Shown in pieces: positions 1-7,698 of a DNA stretch of 10,676 bases. The notes under the pieces were generated by a model. It ran no database searches and had not been told where the DNA came from. It saw only the letters and a list, made by a program, of their open reading frames with translations. Where the stretch lies: the NCBI GenBank assembly GCA_011065005.1, contig JAAKFP010000039.1, positions 1-10,676 of the forward strand, read 5' to 3'. The position numbers and the translations under genes are program-made. How positions within the stretch are numbered: the stretch's first letter is position 1; every line of letters begins with the position of its first letter. This DNA comes from Chlamydiota bacterium (lineage in GTDB: Bacteria; Chlamydiota; Chlamydiia; Chlamydiales; Waddliaceae).

Positions 1-2
1 TG

Positions 3-128
3 GGTGATCCCAAAAAAGCCGATCTTTTCCCAGATGGTCTCAAGAATACACTCACAAGAGAAAATACCAAAGATTTTGGTTTTTGGAAAAATGGTCTCAT
101 CAAAAATCCTCGAGGTCAGGAGTTCTGA
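3..128 (+). CDS. 3' end of an unrecognised gene (5'-truncated by window)
   Basis: Frame 3 is open from the window edge to a TGA at 126-128 and encodes 41 residues starting GDPKKADLFPDG and ending NPRGQEF. The composition (charged, with Gly, Pro and aromatic residues, ending in a hydrophilic tail) looks more like a real C-terminus than the other two frames; frame 1 is also open (to a TAG at 154) but gives a lower-complexity product. I do not recognise the family. If real, it runs in the same direction as the large gene at 261 and is separated from it by about 130 bp. Confidence is limited by the short length. Confidence 0.45.
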   Translation, partial: GDPKKADLFPDGLKNTLTRENTKDFGFWKNGLIKNPRGQEF

Positions 129-166
129 AGTTATTTCTGCACGAGCCCTAAAATAGGGAGGGGGGC

Positions 167-195
167 GTGAACGCTTACGGAAAAAGTTATATATT
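167..195 (+). promoter_or_regulatory. weak candidate promoter for the 812-residue gene
   Basis: The AT-rich stretch upstream of the gene at 261 contains TATATT (190-195), five of six matches to a -10 box. GTGAAC lies 17 bp upstream (167-172), only three of six matches to a -35 box. The surrounding 181-220 tract is strongly A/T-rich. Other nearby -10-like hexamers (TATTAT, TATAAA) overlap, so the exact box is uncertain. A short palindrome CCCTA-AAA-TAGGG sits at 146-158 but has no T-run, so I do not call it a terminator. Otherwise 129-260 holds nothing I can identify. Confidence 0.25.
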
Positions 196-260
196 ATAAA
201 AAATAGTAAAAAACTATGATCACCGTGAAAATCCGTGTTAAAGAGCTGAAGTAAAATAAT

Positions 261-2699
261 ATGTTATTTTCAGAAATTGTATACTCTAGCCCGAATGAAT
301 GGAGAAGACTTCTAGAAAAGGGAACCATTCCCCCTTTAGAAGATTCCAGACGTTTGCCGCCGTATTGCCTCAAACTTGAAAAAGGGCAGCTCTCTCTAGA
401 AGAGGTTGATTACATTTCTAGAAGAGTGTTCCGTAAGGATCCGGGCCCTGCGACTCTCTCACAAATTGATGCTTTTTGCTCCCAATTGGGAGCACGCGAC
501 ATAAAGGTTCAAAAATATTTAAGTGAACTTTCAAGAGAAGGCGAAGAGAATTTCAAAACTCTCGACACAGCGCGAAAGATATTAAATTTCGCTTCCCGTT
601 CTATGGAAAAAGATCGACATGCAGATCGAGAAAACTCTAAAGAGGAACATGACGATGCTATCCAAGATTATCGGTCTTGTTTTAATAAAATTACCGCTCA
701 AACTAAACAGCTGGAGTCTAGTCTTCGCGACGAACGTTGCCGCTTAAGAATATTTAAACAGGAGCTAGAACGTACTGTCGATTTCGCCTGGGACCATCGA
801 ATTCCTACAGTAATTCGTAAATTCGAAAGCAGTCGATATCCCATAATTCGAACACTTTGTCATATAGCAAAGCGGGTCTATCGATTCGTCGTAATCCTTC
901 TATTCACAAAAAAATATGTGGAGCATAGAAGCAACAAAATAGTAATGCACAAAAGTAGTGTGCTATCTTTAAGAATATCTCAGAAGAAAATACAGATTCG
1001 CAGTCTAAAGCAACAATATAAAAACTCTCAAGTTCTGTCTGATGCAGTCGAAGTAGCAATGTACCATTTCGAAAAAGGAAAGAGCACCAGCAAGTACTCC
1101 CCAAAAAATATAAGTGCTGTCGTTCAACAAGTCGGAGAAAAAATCAGACGGATACATGAAGAAAACTCCAGAAACCAGGCTGAACTTCGGAAAGTTACCG
1201 GTTCCATGAAAAAGCTAAGCGTTCTCAAAGAACTAGCAAAAGAGAGACTTCAAACAAAGGAAAAAGAGGTCATCACTTACCTAGAACAAATGCATCTGCC
1301 GGGCCGCATTCTGGATGAAAAGAAAATTGAGATGATTCGAATCGATCCCTACTTACGGAAAAGGCCACCGGTGTTAGAAGCATATGCTAGGGCCTTAATC
1401 CGTCTTTGGGAGGGATTGACTCGGGAAAACTCCAGAGAAGCCTGTAAAACATTTATCAACAGTTTGCATGCCGTAAGAGAACTCCATGATCAAAAAGAAC
1501 TCGATAAAAAAAGTGCCTCTCTCATAGCGATGATTCGCATTCAGATATTAGAGCGTTCCTTGCGTATGGTGATCTCTGTCAAAACACCCTTAAAGCTCCC
1601 CACAAAACACCAACTAGAGAGAGTCCACCTTAACTGGAATATGCCGAGTCCCCAAGCGAGTAGCATTCCGGAAGCACCTGAGCACGTAAATCTGTTAGAA
1701 ATCAAAACGCTTTATGAATCCATCGAAAATAAGATTCCCCTTTTTATAGATGACGATACCGATGATGATGGAAAAGTCATACGAAAGATCCCCAAGGAGG
1801 TTTTCAAGAAACAAATCTTCAGTATCGTTGATAGTCTTGCCGGGGAATTTCTCATCAAAGATAGCTACTATCGTCCCATGCCTGCAGAGCTTCAAGTGAA
1901 AGTTTGTAATCTGCTAAAACATTTCGTTCTCTGGGTGGAAAATGAAAAGGAGAAAATCCGCAAAAAAGTAGACCCTATCCAGGAAAAGAAGCTCCAGGAA
2001 GAACTCGATACGGTTCTTATCCAAATTTTTACATGGCAGCTCGGCCTTGCATTTTTCCATTGCAATGATAGGATTGCCACGGAGCTCACACAAATTTATG
2101 AGGAACGAATCATCGGGATGTATCAGAACCAGAATCCGTATGAGCAAATTCGGACTCGGGTATTAATGGAGCGTCGCCAATTTCTTAAACAAACCATTAT
2201 TGCATCTTTAGATCCCAGTTGCGATATGGCTTCTTCTCTGAGGTACTTCACCTCCATTTTTGAACCACTTCTTGGTCTTACCCATGACTCTTTGAGCCTG
2301 GCAGCAGGGAATAGTTTTTACGATCGATATGTCGACATAATGGCTATAATGAAAATTACAGAAAAAGTGGAAAAATACATAAAAAAATACCCAATGGAAT
2401 TAATCCGAGAGATAACAACAACCATCAACGACCCTGATAAGAAAGACCCTTTATTTGCTTATGGGGTTCTCGCTCCGCTTTTTGAAGAGCGTTATGAAGG
2501 AAAGTGCGTAGAATCTCAACTCGTTGATGGAGAGACCTCCCATTGGAAAAAAGAAGCGACGGCACAGCTCCTTTTTGACGCTGGAGTACTGCACCCTTTT
2601 ACTGATGAGCAGGTGAGTGTTTTAGGTCCGTTGAAAAATTTCCATGTTATCGTCGGAGTCTTAATAACAAAGTGGGCTCGTTTGTTCTTCGAAGGCTAG
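261..2699 (+). CDS. large unrecognised coiled-coil protein, 812 aa
   Basis: I do not recognise this family. The product starts MLFSEIVYSS and is rich in Lys, Glu and Arg. Long heptad-like helical stretches are visible around residues 115-175, 235-345 and 555-585, suggesting coiled coils. A short hydrophobic run, FVVILLF at about 209-215, is flanked by basic residues and is probably too short for a normal membrane span. An acidic patch at 497-503 (DDDTDDDGK) resembles the D-x-D-x-D-G start of a calcium loop but lacks the acidic residue at loop position 12. The C-terminal third (about 590-812) is more globular and mixed hydrophobic, ending VLITKWARLFFEG. No signal peptide is evident. The start has no convincing Shine-Dalgarno sequence. 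The gene converges with the MoxR cassette. A large lineage-specific cytoplasmic or secreted protein is plausible in a chlamydia-like organism, but the function is unknown. Confidence 0.85.
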   Translation: MLFSEIVYSSPNEWRRLLEKGTIPPLEDSRRLPPYCLKLEKGQLSLEEVDYISRRVFRKDPGPATLSQIDAFCSQLGARDIKVQKYLSELSREGEENFKTLDTARKILNFASRSMEKDRHADRENSKEEHDDAIQDYRSCFNKITAQTKQLESSLRDERCRLRIFKQELERTVDFAWDHRIPTVIRKFESSRYPIIRTLCHIAKRVYRFVVILLFTKKYVEHRSNKIVMHKSSVLSLRISQKKIQIRSLKQQYKNSQVLSDAVEVAMYHFEKGKSTSKYSPKNISAVVQQVGEKIRRIHEENSRNQAELRKVTGSMKKLSVLKELAKERLQTKEKEVITYLEQMHLPGRILDEKKIEMIRIDPYLRKRPPVLEAYARALIRLWEGLTRENSREACKTFINSLHAVRELHDQKELDKKSASLIAMIRIQILERSLRMVISVKTPLKLPTKHQLERVHLNWNMPSPQASSIPEAPEHVNLLEIKTLYESIENKIPLFIDDDTDDDGKVIRKIPKEVFKKQIFSIVDSLAGEFLIKDSYYRPMPAELQVKVCNLLKHFVLWVENEKEKIRKKVDPIQEKKLQEELDTVLIQIFTWQLGLAFFHCNDRIATELTQIYEERIIGMYQNQNPYEQIRTRVLMERRQFLKQTIIASLDPSCDMASSLRYFTSIFEPLLGLTHDSLSLAAGNSFYDRYVDIMAIMKITEKVEKYIKKYPMELIREITTTINDPDKKDPLFAYGVLAPLFEERYEGKCVESQLVDGETSHWKKEATAQLLFDAGVLHPFTDEQVSVLGPLKNFHVIVGVLITKWARLFFEG

Positions 2700-2738
2700 G
2701 AAAATCTAAGAGAGCTGTTGCAGAATTCACCCTACTCC

Positions 2739-3770
2739 CTAAATCTCGATGAATTGTTTTGCGATGGCGTGCGCTTCGTGACATTCTTCCGGTGTGGGTT
2801 GATATTCTGCGAATTTCACGCGGTCGGCGCTGACCAAAAAACCTGTGAGTATGGATTGTGTTTCCCGATCAAAACTGGAGTGGGAGGCCATTTGATGAAG
2901 AAATTCCGGTGTGGTTTGTGTTGAGATTTTGAGCTGGAACTTCTCTTCAATATATTTTCTGAGTGTGTTTGTGAGTTGAACGTAAAAGGTCTCGAACTCT
3001 TTCTCTTGGATGAGGTGTTGTTTTTCCAGAGATTCTAGGGACAAAAAGGCTTTATTTTTAGCGGTAAGTGCCCGCTTGAGACGTTCTTTTTCGAGGTTAG
3101 GTCCTTTCTTTGGCTGCATTCGTACGATTAGCAAAAGGATTGCTATCAGGCAGACTCCTGCTAGTTCCCCCCAAGGAAAAGTTTTCCAGCGAAAGATCAA
3201 AATATTCCGCCATCTCTCTTTGATGTTTCTTTCGTTGTTTTCGAAAAGTTGTTTTCGATTTTTCGGGCCCATTGATATAGGAAACTTTTTTGTTAGGGAA
3301 AGCAGTGGAGAAGCGAGGCCATGAAATCCCTCTTCTATAGGAGGAAGAGTGATCTCGATTTTAAAAATGTCGGAAATGATTTCGACAGGTTGATGTTGTT
3401 CCGGATCTTTAGGGGGGAAGGTAATATCATAAAGGCTAACAAATTGCAGTCCGGCGAGTTGTGGTTCGAGGATAAAAGTTATCTTCATTTTCCCTTCTGC
3501 AGAGGTATCAGCATTCTCTGAGGTAAGAGCAAATGGCGGCTCAGAGAGGCCTGCATATTTTAGAAGGTTGACACGTAACTTCTCTAGATCGACATTATGT
3601 GTGTCAGGATACGACAGAATGACATCGATGTGGAGGTTTTCTTCAATGGTAAGTGAAGATGTCGAAATGGTGATCTGAGCGGAAAATCCCCCTTCGGCTT
3701 TTTCTTGCCACGAGATATCCCCAAAGAGCAGTGCTGGTAAAAAGAAAACCGGAAAGATAGTCTTCCACAT
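2739..3770 (-). CDS. BatD-like / DUF4381-like membrane protein
   Basis: A 343-residue protein, last in a MoxR-DUF58-BatD-like operon. Residues 1-17 form a signal peptide (hydrophobic FPVFFLPALLF). Residues about 20-145 look like beta-rich extracytoplasmic domains of the BatD (oxygen-tolerance) type. A single transmembrane helix lies at about 202-217 (LAGVCLIAILLLIV), followed by a basic cytoplasmic segment. The C-terminal region, about 255-343, has the helical pattern of DUF4381/BatD tails (LTNTLRKYIEEKF, then FLVSADRVKFAEYQPTPEE). The ATG overlaps the DUF58 stop by one base (TGATG), implying translational coupling; a GGGAG motif lies 11 nt upstream. In known Bat-type operons such proteins are membrane partners of vWA proteins and MoxR ATPases. 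The family call rests on domain layout and neighbours; the exact role is inferred. Confidence 0.75.
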   Translation of the reverse strand: MWKTIFPVFFLPALLFGDISWQEKAEGGFSAQITISTSSLTIEENLHIDVILSYPDTHNVDLEKLRVNLLKYAGLSEPPFALTSENADTSAEGKMKITFILEPQLAGLQFVSLYDITFPPKDPEQHQPVEIISDIFKIEITLPPIEEGFHGLASPLLSLTKKFPISMGPKNRKQLFENNERNIKERWRNILIFRWKTFPWGELAGVCLIAILLLIVRMQPKKGPNLEKERLKRALTAKNKAFLSLESLEKQHLIQEKEFETFYVQLTNTLRKYIEEKFQLKISTQTTPEFLHQMASHSSFDRETQSILTGFLVSADRVKFAEYQPTPEECHEAHAIAKQFIEI

Positions 3771-4651
3771 CAGTGTTTGATCTCCCGCAGCTTAAAGAAC
3801 TTCTGCATAGGTTTCAGATAGGGTTCGTTTGTTCTGATGTCGATGAAACCTGCTCCCATCTTCTTCATTAGCCGTTCAAATTTGTGCAACCTGTCGCGTC
3901 CCTTTTTTTGAAACGTCTCGTGAACGTTGCGATCTGAGGAATCGACGATTGTTGTTTCTCCGCTTTCCAGGTCCCTCAAACTTACGAGATTCATCTTGGG
4001 GAAGTCTAGCTCATTCGGATCGGTGACAGCAATGGATATCAGATCATGCTTCTTTGCCATCAATGTAAGCTCATGCTTATGGAGGGGACAAAGAAAGTCC
4101 GAAACCAGAAAGCAGATAGCCATACGCCTTTGAATGCCACCGAGAAAGGAAAGGGCGCTCTCAAGATTCGTTCCTTTGCCTTGCGGCTCATAGGCGAGAA
4201 GCTCTCTAATCACTCGAAGAACATGGCGTATCCCTTTTTTTGGAGGGATATATTTCTCCACTTCATCGGAGAAGAGAATCAGGCCGATGTTATCGTTATT
4301 TTTTATTGCAGAAAAGGCAAGGACTGCGCTTATTTCCGCTATGAGGTCTCGCTTTAAGACATTATGGCTCCCGAACCGGGAGGAAGCGGAAACATCGACC
4401 AACAAAATCACTGTCAGCTCCCGCTCTTCACCAAAAACTTTTACATAAGGGTGATTCATCCGCGCCGTCACCTTCCAGTCTATGCTGCGAATATCATCTC
4501 CAGGCTGATATTCTCTGACTTCCTCAAACTCCATCCCCTGCCCTTTAAATGCGGAGTGCCACGCTCCTGCGAGAATGTCATCAGCAAGACGTGTGGTATG
4601 GATCTGTATTTTGCGGATTTTGTCAAAGGCTTCGCGTGAAATCCCAGGCAT
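3770..4651 (-). CDS. DUF58 family protein with vWA-like MIDAS motif
   Basis: A 293-residue protein starting MPGISREAFDKIRKIQ. The DUF58 signature is clear: EYQPGDDIRSIDWKVTAR at 48-64. A vWA-like fold follows, with the MIDAS residues D86-x-S88-x-S90 (DVSAS), T161 in GKGTNLESAL and D185 in VSDF. No membrane span is visible, so it is probably cytoplasmic or peripheral. A longer open frame runs up to 4819, but that extension would overlap the MoxR gene by about 160 nt and its sequence is unlike the family, so I start at 4651. This ATG lies 4 nt after the MoxR stop, and no strong Shine-Dalgarno is visible, consistent with coupling. DUF58 proteins are typical partners of MoxR ATPases; what they act on is generally not known. 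Confidence 0.92.
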   Translation of the reverse strand: MPGISREAFDKIRKIQIHTTRLADDILAGAWHSAFKGQGMEFEEVREYQPGDDIRSIDWKVTARMNHPYVKVFGEERELTVILLVDVSASSRFGSHNVLKRDLIAEISAVLAFSAIKNNDNIGLILFSDEVEKYIPPKKGIRHVLRVIRELLAYEPQGKGTNLESALSFLGGIQRRMAICFLVSDFLCPLHKHELTLMAKKHDLISIAVTDPNELDFPKMNLVSLRDLESGETTIVDSSDRNVHETFQKKGRDRLHKFERLMKKMGAGFIDIRTNEPYLKPMQKFFKLREIKH

Positions 4652-4655
4652 GATA

Positions 4656-5645
4656 TTATGGTACGGGTATGGTATCAAAAATGCAGTCGATGATATCATC
4701 AGGAGTGATCTCCTCGGCTTCGGCTTCATACGTACGACGTATGCGGTGCCTAAGTATGTCGTGTCCCAGTTGTTTGATATCATGTGGAGTAACGAACGCT
4801 CTTCCAGAGAGAAAAGCATGCGCTTTCGCAGCTATGGTCATTCCGATACTTGCCCTCGGAGAAGCTCCATACATAACGAGATCTTCGATATCTACATTAA
4901 AGTCTTTTGGGCTTCGCGTGGCAAATATAATTTTTAGCAGGTAGTCCGTAACTTTTTCATCAATGTATACCTGATTGACGATCTTACGGGCTTCGAGAAT
5001 CTCTTCAACATTGAGAATAGGTTGTACTTCAGGAATTTCCCCTAGCGTTGCCATTCTATTGATGATCTCTTTTTCCTCTTCCAAGCTGGGGTAGTCGATC
5101 TTAACCTTCATCATAAAACGGTCTGTTTGAGCTTCTGGAAGGGGATAGGTTCCCTCTTGTTCTATAGGATTCTGGGTAGCAAGCACCAAAAAGGGTTTCC
5201 CTGTGGAAAAGGTCTCCACTCCAATGGTTACCTGTTTCTCTTGCATTACCTCCAGAAGTGCTGATTGCACTTTGGCGGGAGCTCTGTTGATCTCATCGGC
5301 GAGGAGGATATTTGTAAAAATAGGACCTTTGCTTACGTGAAAGCCCCCTTCCTTGGGGTTGTAGATCGTTGTTCCTATCAGATCTGCCGGCAAGAGGTCT
5401 GGAGTAAATTGAATTCTCTTGAAGTCACACTGAATCACTTTTGCCAGTGAGTTGACAGCCATCGTTTTGGCTAGGCCTGGAAGTCCTTCTAGGAGGACGT
5501 GGCCATCGGCAAGAAGAGAAATAAACAATCGATCGATCAGCTTTGTTTGTCCAACAATGATTCTGCCGATCTCTTTTCCTGCAACAGTGAACTTCTCATT
5601 GGTCTTTTTTATCACATCCGTCAGCTCATCAATATCCACAGTCAT
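4656..5645 (-). CDS. moxR: MoxR-family AAA+ ATPase
   Basis: A 329-residue ATPase of the MoxR/RavA class, the first gene of the cassette. Visible motifs: Walker A GLPGLAKT at 54-61, Walker B LLADEIN at 114-120, sensor 1 in ATQNP at 156-160 (N159), the arginine in TDRF (R176), and sensor 2 in GASPRAS (R264). The family-typical QNPIEQEGTYPLPEAQTDRF stretch is intact, as is the C-terminal lid. The length fits the family. MoxR proteins act as chaperone-like ATPases that mature or activate partner proteins, often vWA-domain proteins such as the DUF58 product encoded next. The start is well bounded: an in-frame TGA lies 18 nt upstream, and a GGGG motif lies a few bases before the ATG. The genes downstream follow with a 4-nt gap and a 1-nt overlap. 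Confidence 0.97.
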   Translation of the reverse strand: MTVDIDELTDVIKKTNEKFTVAGKEIGRIIVGQTKLIDRLFISLLADGHVLLEGLPGLAKTMAVNSLAKVIQCDFKRIQFTPDLLPADLIGTTIYNPKEGGFHVSKGPIFTNILLADEINRAPAKVQSALLEVMQEKQVTIGVETFSTGKPFLVLATQNPIEQEGTYPLPEAQTDRFMMKVKIDYPSLEEEKEIINRMATLGEIPEVQPILNVEEILEARKIVNQVYIDEKVTDYLLKIIFATRSPKDFNVDIEDLVMYGASPRASIGMTIAAKAHAFLSGRAFVTPHDIKQLGHDILRHRIRRTYEAEAEEITPDDIIDCIFDTIPVP

Positions 5646-5697
5646 ATAGCCCCATATTACTCATCATGTATAATTTCACTTTAACGAGAAAAAAGAG

Positions 5698-5833
5698 AAA
5701 AAAAAAGGAAATAAACACAGAGGCACAGAGACACAGAGAAAAAAGAGAAGAAAAATGAGTTTTAATGTTTTTACTGTCTGATGTTTACGTATTATTCTCT
5801 CTTTATTCTCTGTGCCTCTGCGTTTCTGTGTTT
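5698..5833 (-). terminator. candidate hairpin terminator after the kinase gene
   Basis: On the minus strand, transcription leaving the kinase gene (stop at 5837-5839) immediately enters an inverted repeat (5833-5713). A 7-nt gap then leads to a run of nine T (5706-5698). A hairpin followed by a T-run is the layout of an intrinsic terminator, although the stem is long, imperfect and has a 49-nt loop, and the T-run is slightly offset. It could separate kinase transcription from the MoxR operon or only reduce read-through. This is inference from structure. Confidence 0.4.
5713..5833. repeat. imperfect inverted repeat of CACAGAGN units
   Basis: The left arm (5713-5748) and right arm (5798-5833) are inverted copies matching at about 31 of 36 positions without gaps, around a 49-nt AT-rich centre. 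The left arm contains three consecutive 8-bp units (CACAGAGG, CACAGAGA, CACAGAGA, 5716-5739). The right arm, read inverted, has diverged units. The element fills most of the 191-bp spacer between the kinase stop and the MoxR start. Similar CACAGAG-type intergenic repeats occur in many unrelated bacterial genomes (from memory). Translation of this tract gives low-complexity open frames that I reject as genes. Confidence 0.85.
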
Positions 5834-5836
5834 CAT

Positions 5837-7606
5837 TTACCTCTTAACAGGCTTTCTCTCAACAGGCAGATAGACTGTGAAGGTGGACCCTTTCCCCAAT
5901 TCGGACTCGACGGTGATCTTTCCGAAGTGTTTGTCTATGATGGTTTGAACGATAGAGAGGCCTAAACCAGACCCACTTCTTTTTGTCGCTCTTGACGTGT
6001 CTACTCGGTAGAATCGAAGGAAGATCTTTTCCAGCTCCTCATTGGGGATACCAATTCCCTTGTCGGAAATAGACAATTTTATCCACTCTTTTTCCCGACT
6101 GAGCCGGATCGTAATCTCTGCCGGATGCAGTGAGTATTTTGCTGCGTTTTCGGAAAGATTTGTAAGAGCCAATTCTATGAAGTTTGGGTCTACGAGAAGG
6201 AAGAAATCCTCATCTTCTGGTTTGATTACCTCGATATGTGCATCGGGATAGGCATCACTTATCGTCACCCTTGCATTTTCTGCTAACGCACACAGATCAC
6301 ATTTCAGCAATCTTGATTCTGGAATGTGCTCGATATCGGTTAATGTAAGGAGGTCCTTGATGAGGGTATTCATCCTATGGGTGTTGCGAACAATTTTTCC
6401 GGTGATCTCTGTAAGAGTCTTCTGGGGGAGGTCAGGGTTGTCGTGCAGAGCCTCGGCAAAACCTTGGATAATGGTAATTGGTGTTTTCAGTTCATGAGAA
6501 GCGTTAGCGACGAAGTCCCTCCGCATTTCAATGATTTTGTAATGTTCTGTTTTGTCTTGAAGAACCAAGATGGCGCCCGTTCCATCCTTTTTCGGTGCAG
6601 CGACGAGGTCTAGAAAGATTTTTTTGCCTCGTTGTTTTAGCTCCAAAGTGTCTGTTAGGACCTTTTTCACACTTTGGCAATTTTCCAGGAGACTGTAACA
6701 TTTTTCTTGCCGCAGGGTTGTTGCGGGCTGCTCAAGGATATCCTCTAATTTCAGTTTCAAAAACTTAAGGGCTGTAGTATTCGCGAAAATGACATTCATA
6801 TGGTCATCAACGGCGATGACTCCTTCAACGAGAGACTCTAGGACAGCTTCCTTTTCATTTCTCTCAAGAGTTAGTGACGTGATGTGGTTTCGAATGCGTA
6901 CAGATAGAGAATTCAAGGTATTTGCAAGTTGTCCGAATTCATCGGAGCGATTTTCCGGTTTAAGTTTTATTTCGGGAATGGCAGTTGTGAGTCCTTGTTG
7001 ATAGGGTTTAACGGCGGTGATGATTTGTTGGATGGGTCGTGTTAGGTAGTTGATGATAAACCATGTCATAACGCTAAAGAGTAGAAGGATTGCTATCCCT
7101 GAACCGAGAAATCCAAACTCGAAGTCATCAGTCACTTCTTTGACATATTGCAAAGGAAAAGCGGTGCGAAGAACGTAGGTTTTTCCGTGAAAGTCAAAAG
7201 CTTTTGCAAAATAGGCAAATTCCTGGGTGAGTAATTGGGAGTATTCCTCGTGATATCCTCTGCCTACACGAAATGCCTCCAAAACTTCGGGATGGCTCAC
7301 GATGAAGTCCTGAGTAAAACTCGTTCCTAAGAGTCTTTTTGTGTGGGAGTCATAGAGTAATCTCCTATCATTGGAAATGATACTAACGCGAAAGAAAATT
7401 AACGCTTTTTGCTCTTTTAATTTTTCTACAAGAGCATTGTCATCGGGAGTTTTATCCAGTTTTGCGATGAGCTCTGTCGCTCTATCTTCCATCGCTTTCT
7501 GGACGATATCCTGCACAGTACGTTGGGCAAAAGGAAACATTAGGGCAATAAAGACCAAGAAAACGAAGACATAGGTGACGAAGATTTTCTGTCTAAAACT
7601 AAACAT
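5837..7606 (-). CDS. membrane sensor histidine kinase, PhoR/WalK-like
   Basis: A 589-residue kinase with the full PhoR/WalK/ResE layout. TM1 lies at about 8-27. An extracytoplasmic sensor region follows at about 28-160 (containing LLYDSHTKRLLGTSF and GYHEEYSQLLTQEF, resembling PhoR-type periplasmic PAS domains). TM2 is at about 166-188, HAMP about 188-242, and a PAS domain about 250-350 (LVEGVIAVDDHMNVIFAN). The HisKA domain has the phospho-acceptor H371 in ASHELKTP. The ATP-binding domain has an N box (NLSENAAKY, 483-491), G1 (DKGIGIP, 515-521), an F box (FYRVD, 532-536) and G2 (GSGLGL, 545-550). All catalytic residues look intact. An in-frame TGA 9 nt before the ATG bounds the start, and a strong promoter lies just upstream. 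No response regulator gene is adjacent on either side, so its partner lies elsewhere. The signal is not deducible; phosphate or envelope sensing is only suggested by similarity. Confidence 0.96.
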   Translation of the reverse strand: MFSFRQKIFVTYVFVFLVFIALMFPFAQRTVQDIVQKAMEDRATELIAKLDKTPDDNALVEKLKEQKALIFFRVSIISNDRRLLYDSHTKRLLGTSFTQDFIVSHPEVLEAFRVGRGYHEEYSQLLTQEFAYFAKAFDFHGKTYVLRTAFPLQYVKEVTDDFEFGFLGSGIAILLLFSVMTWFIINYLTRPIQQIITAVKPYQQGLTTAIPEIKLKPENRSDEFGQLANTLNSLSVRIRNHITSLTLERNEKEAVLESLVEGVIAVDDHMNVIFANTTALKFLKLKLEDILEQPATTLRQEKCYSLLENCQSVKKVLTDTLELKQRGKKIFLDLVAAPKKDGTGAILVLQDKTEHYKIIEMRRDFVANASHELKTPITIIQGFAEALHDNPDLPQKTLTEITGKIVRNTHRMNTLIKDLLTLTDIEHIPESRLLKCDLCALAENARVTISDAYPDAHIEVIKPEDEDFFLLVDPNFIELALTNLSENAAKYSLHPAEITIRLSREKEWIKLSISDKGIGIPNEELEKIFLRFYRVDTSRATKRSGSGLGLSIVQTIIDKHFGKITVESELGKGSTFTVYLPVERKPVKR

Positions 7607-7640
7607 ATTTATTCACATATAAGCATTTTAATATAAAGCG

Positions 7641-7670
7641 ATTATACCACATCCTAGTAATTGTTTTCAA
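7641..7670 (-). promoter_or_regulatory. strong sigma70-type promoter for the sensor kinase
   Basis: Read on the minus strand: TTGAAA (-35, 7670-7665, five of six matches), an 18-bp spacer, then TATAAT (-10, 7646-7641, perfect). The spacer ends in TGG directly before the -10 box, giving an extended -10 TGn. Transcription would begin near 7634, leaving a leader of about 28 nt before the kinase ATG. The -35 box is only 16 bp from the inner direct repeat of the neighbouring element, so that element lies right next to the promoter without touching it. Confidence 0.8.
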
Positions 7671-7686
7671 GATTTTACTTGCTGTT

Positions 7687-7698
7687 TTAGCTTCCAAT
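7687..7698. repeat. 12-bp direct repeat, kinase-side copy
   Basis: TTAGCTTCCAAT here is identical to 7886-7897, the last 12 coding bases of pepP (minus strand ATTGGAAGCTAA, encoding Ile-Gly-Ser-stop). Identity ends after 12 bases on both sides. The two copies bracket the GCGAAG inverted-repeat element exactly, as expected for a target-site duplication. Confidence 0.8.

Noticed and set aside
2700..2738. Bidirectional terminator between the convergent genes
   Set aside because: The 39-nt gap shows only a trivial CTG-TTG-CAG palindrome and no T-run on either strand.
4652..4819. N-terminal extension of the DUF58 gene up to 4819
   Set aside because: It would overlap the well-conserved MoxR C-terminus by about 160 nt, and the family similarity begins after the ATG at 4651.
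5713..5833. CRISPR array in the repeat tracts
   Set aside because: The units are 8-9 bp, directly adjacent and in inverted pairs, with no spacers of uniform length and no cas genes.
5664..5845. Possible direct repeat flanking the CACAGAG element (minus strand GTTAAGAGGTAAAT versus GTTAAAGTGAAAT)
   Set aside because: It needs a gap and two mismatches in AT-rich sequence, so it is not convincing as a target-site duplication.
5765..5965. Open frame of 66 codons on the plus strand through the CACAGAG repeat and the kinase 3' end
   Set aside because: Its low-complexity Leu/Cys/Val/Ser stretch is simply the translation of the CTCTGTG repeat, and the rest is antisense to the kinase; no ribosome binding site.
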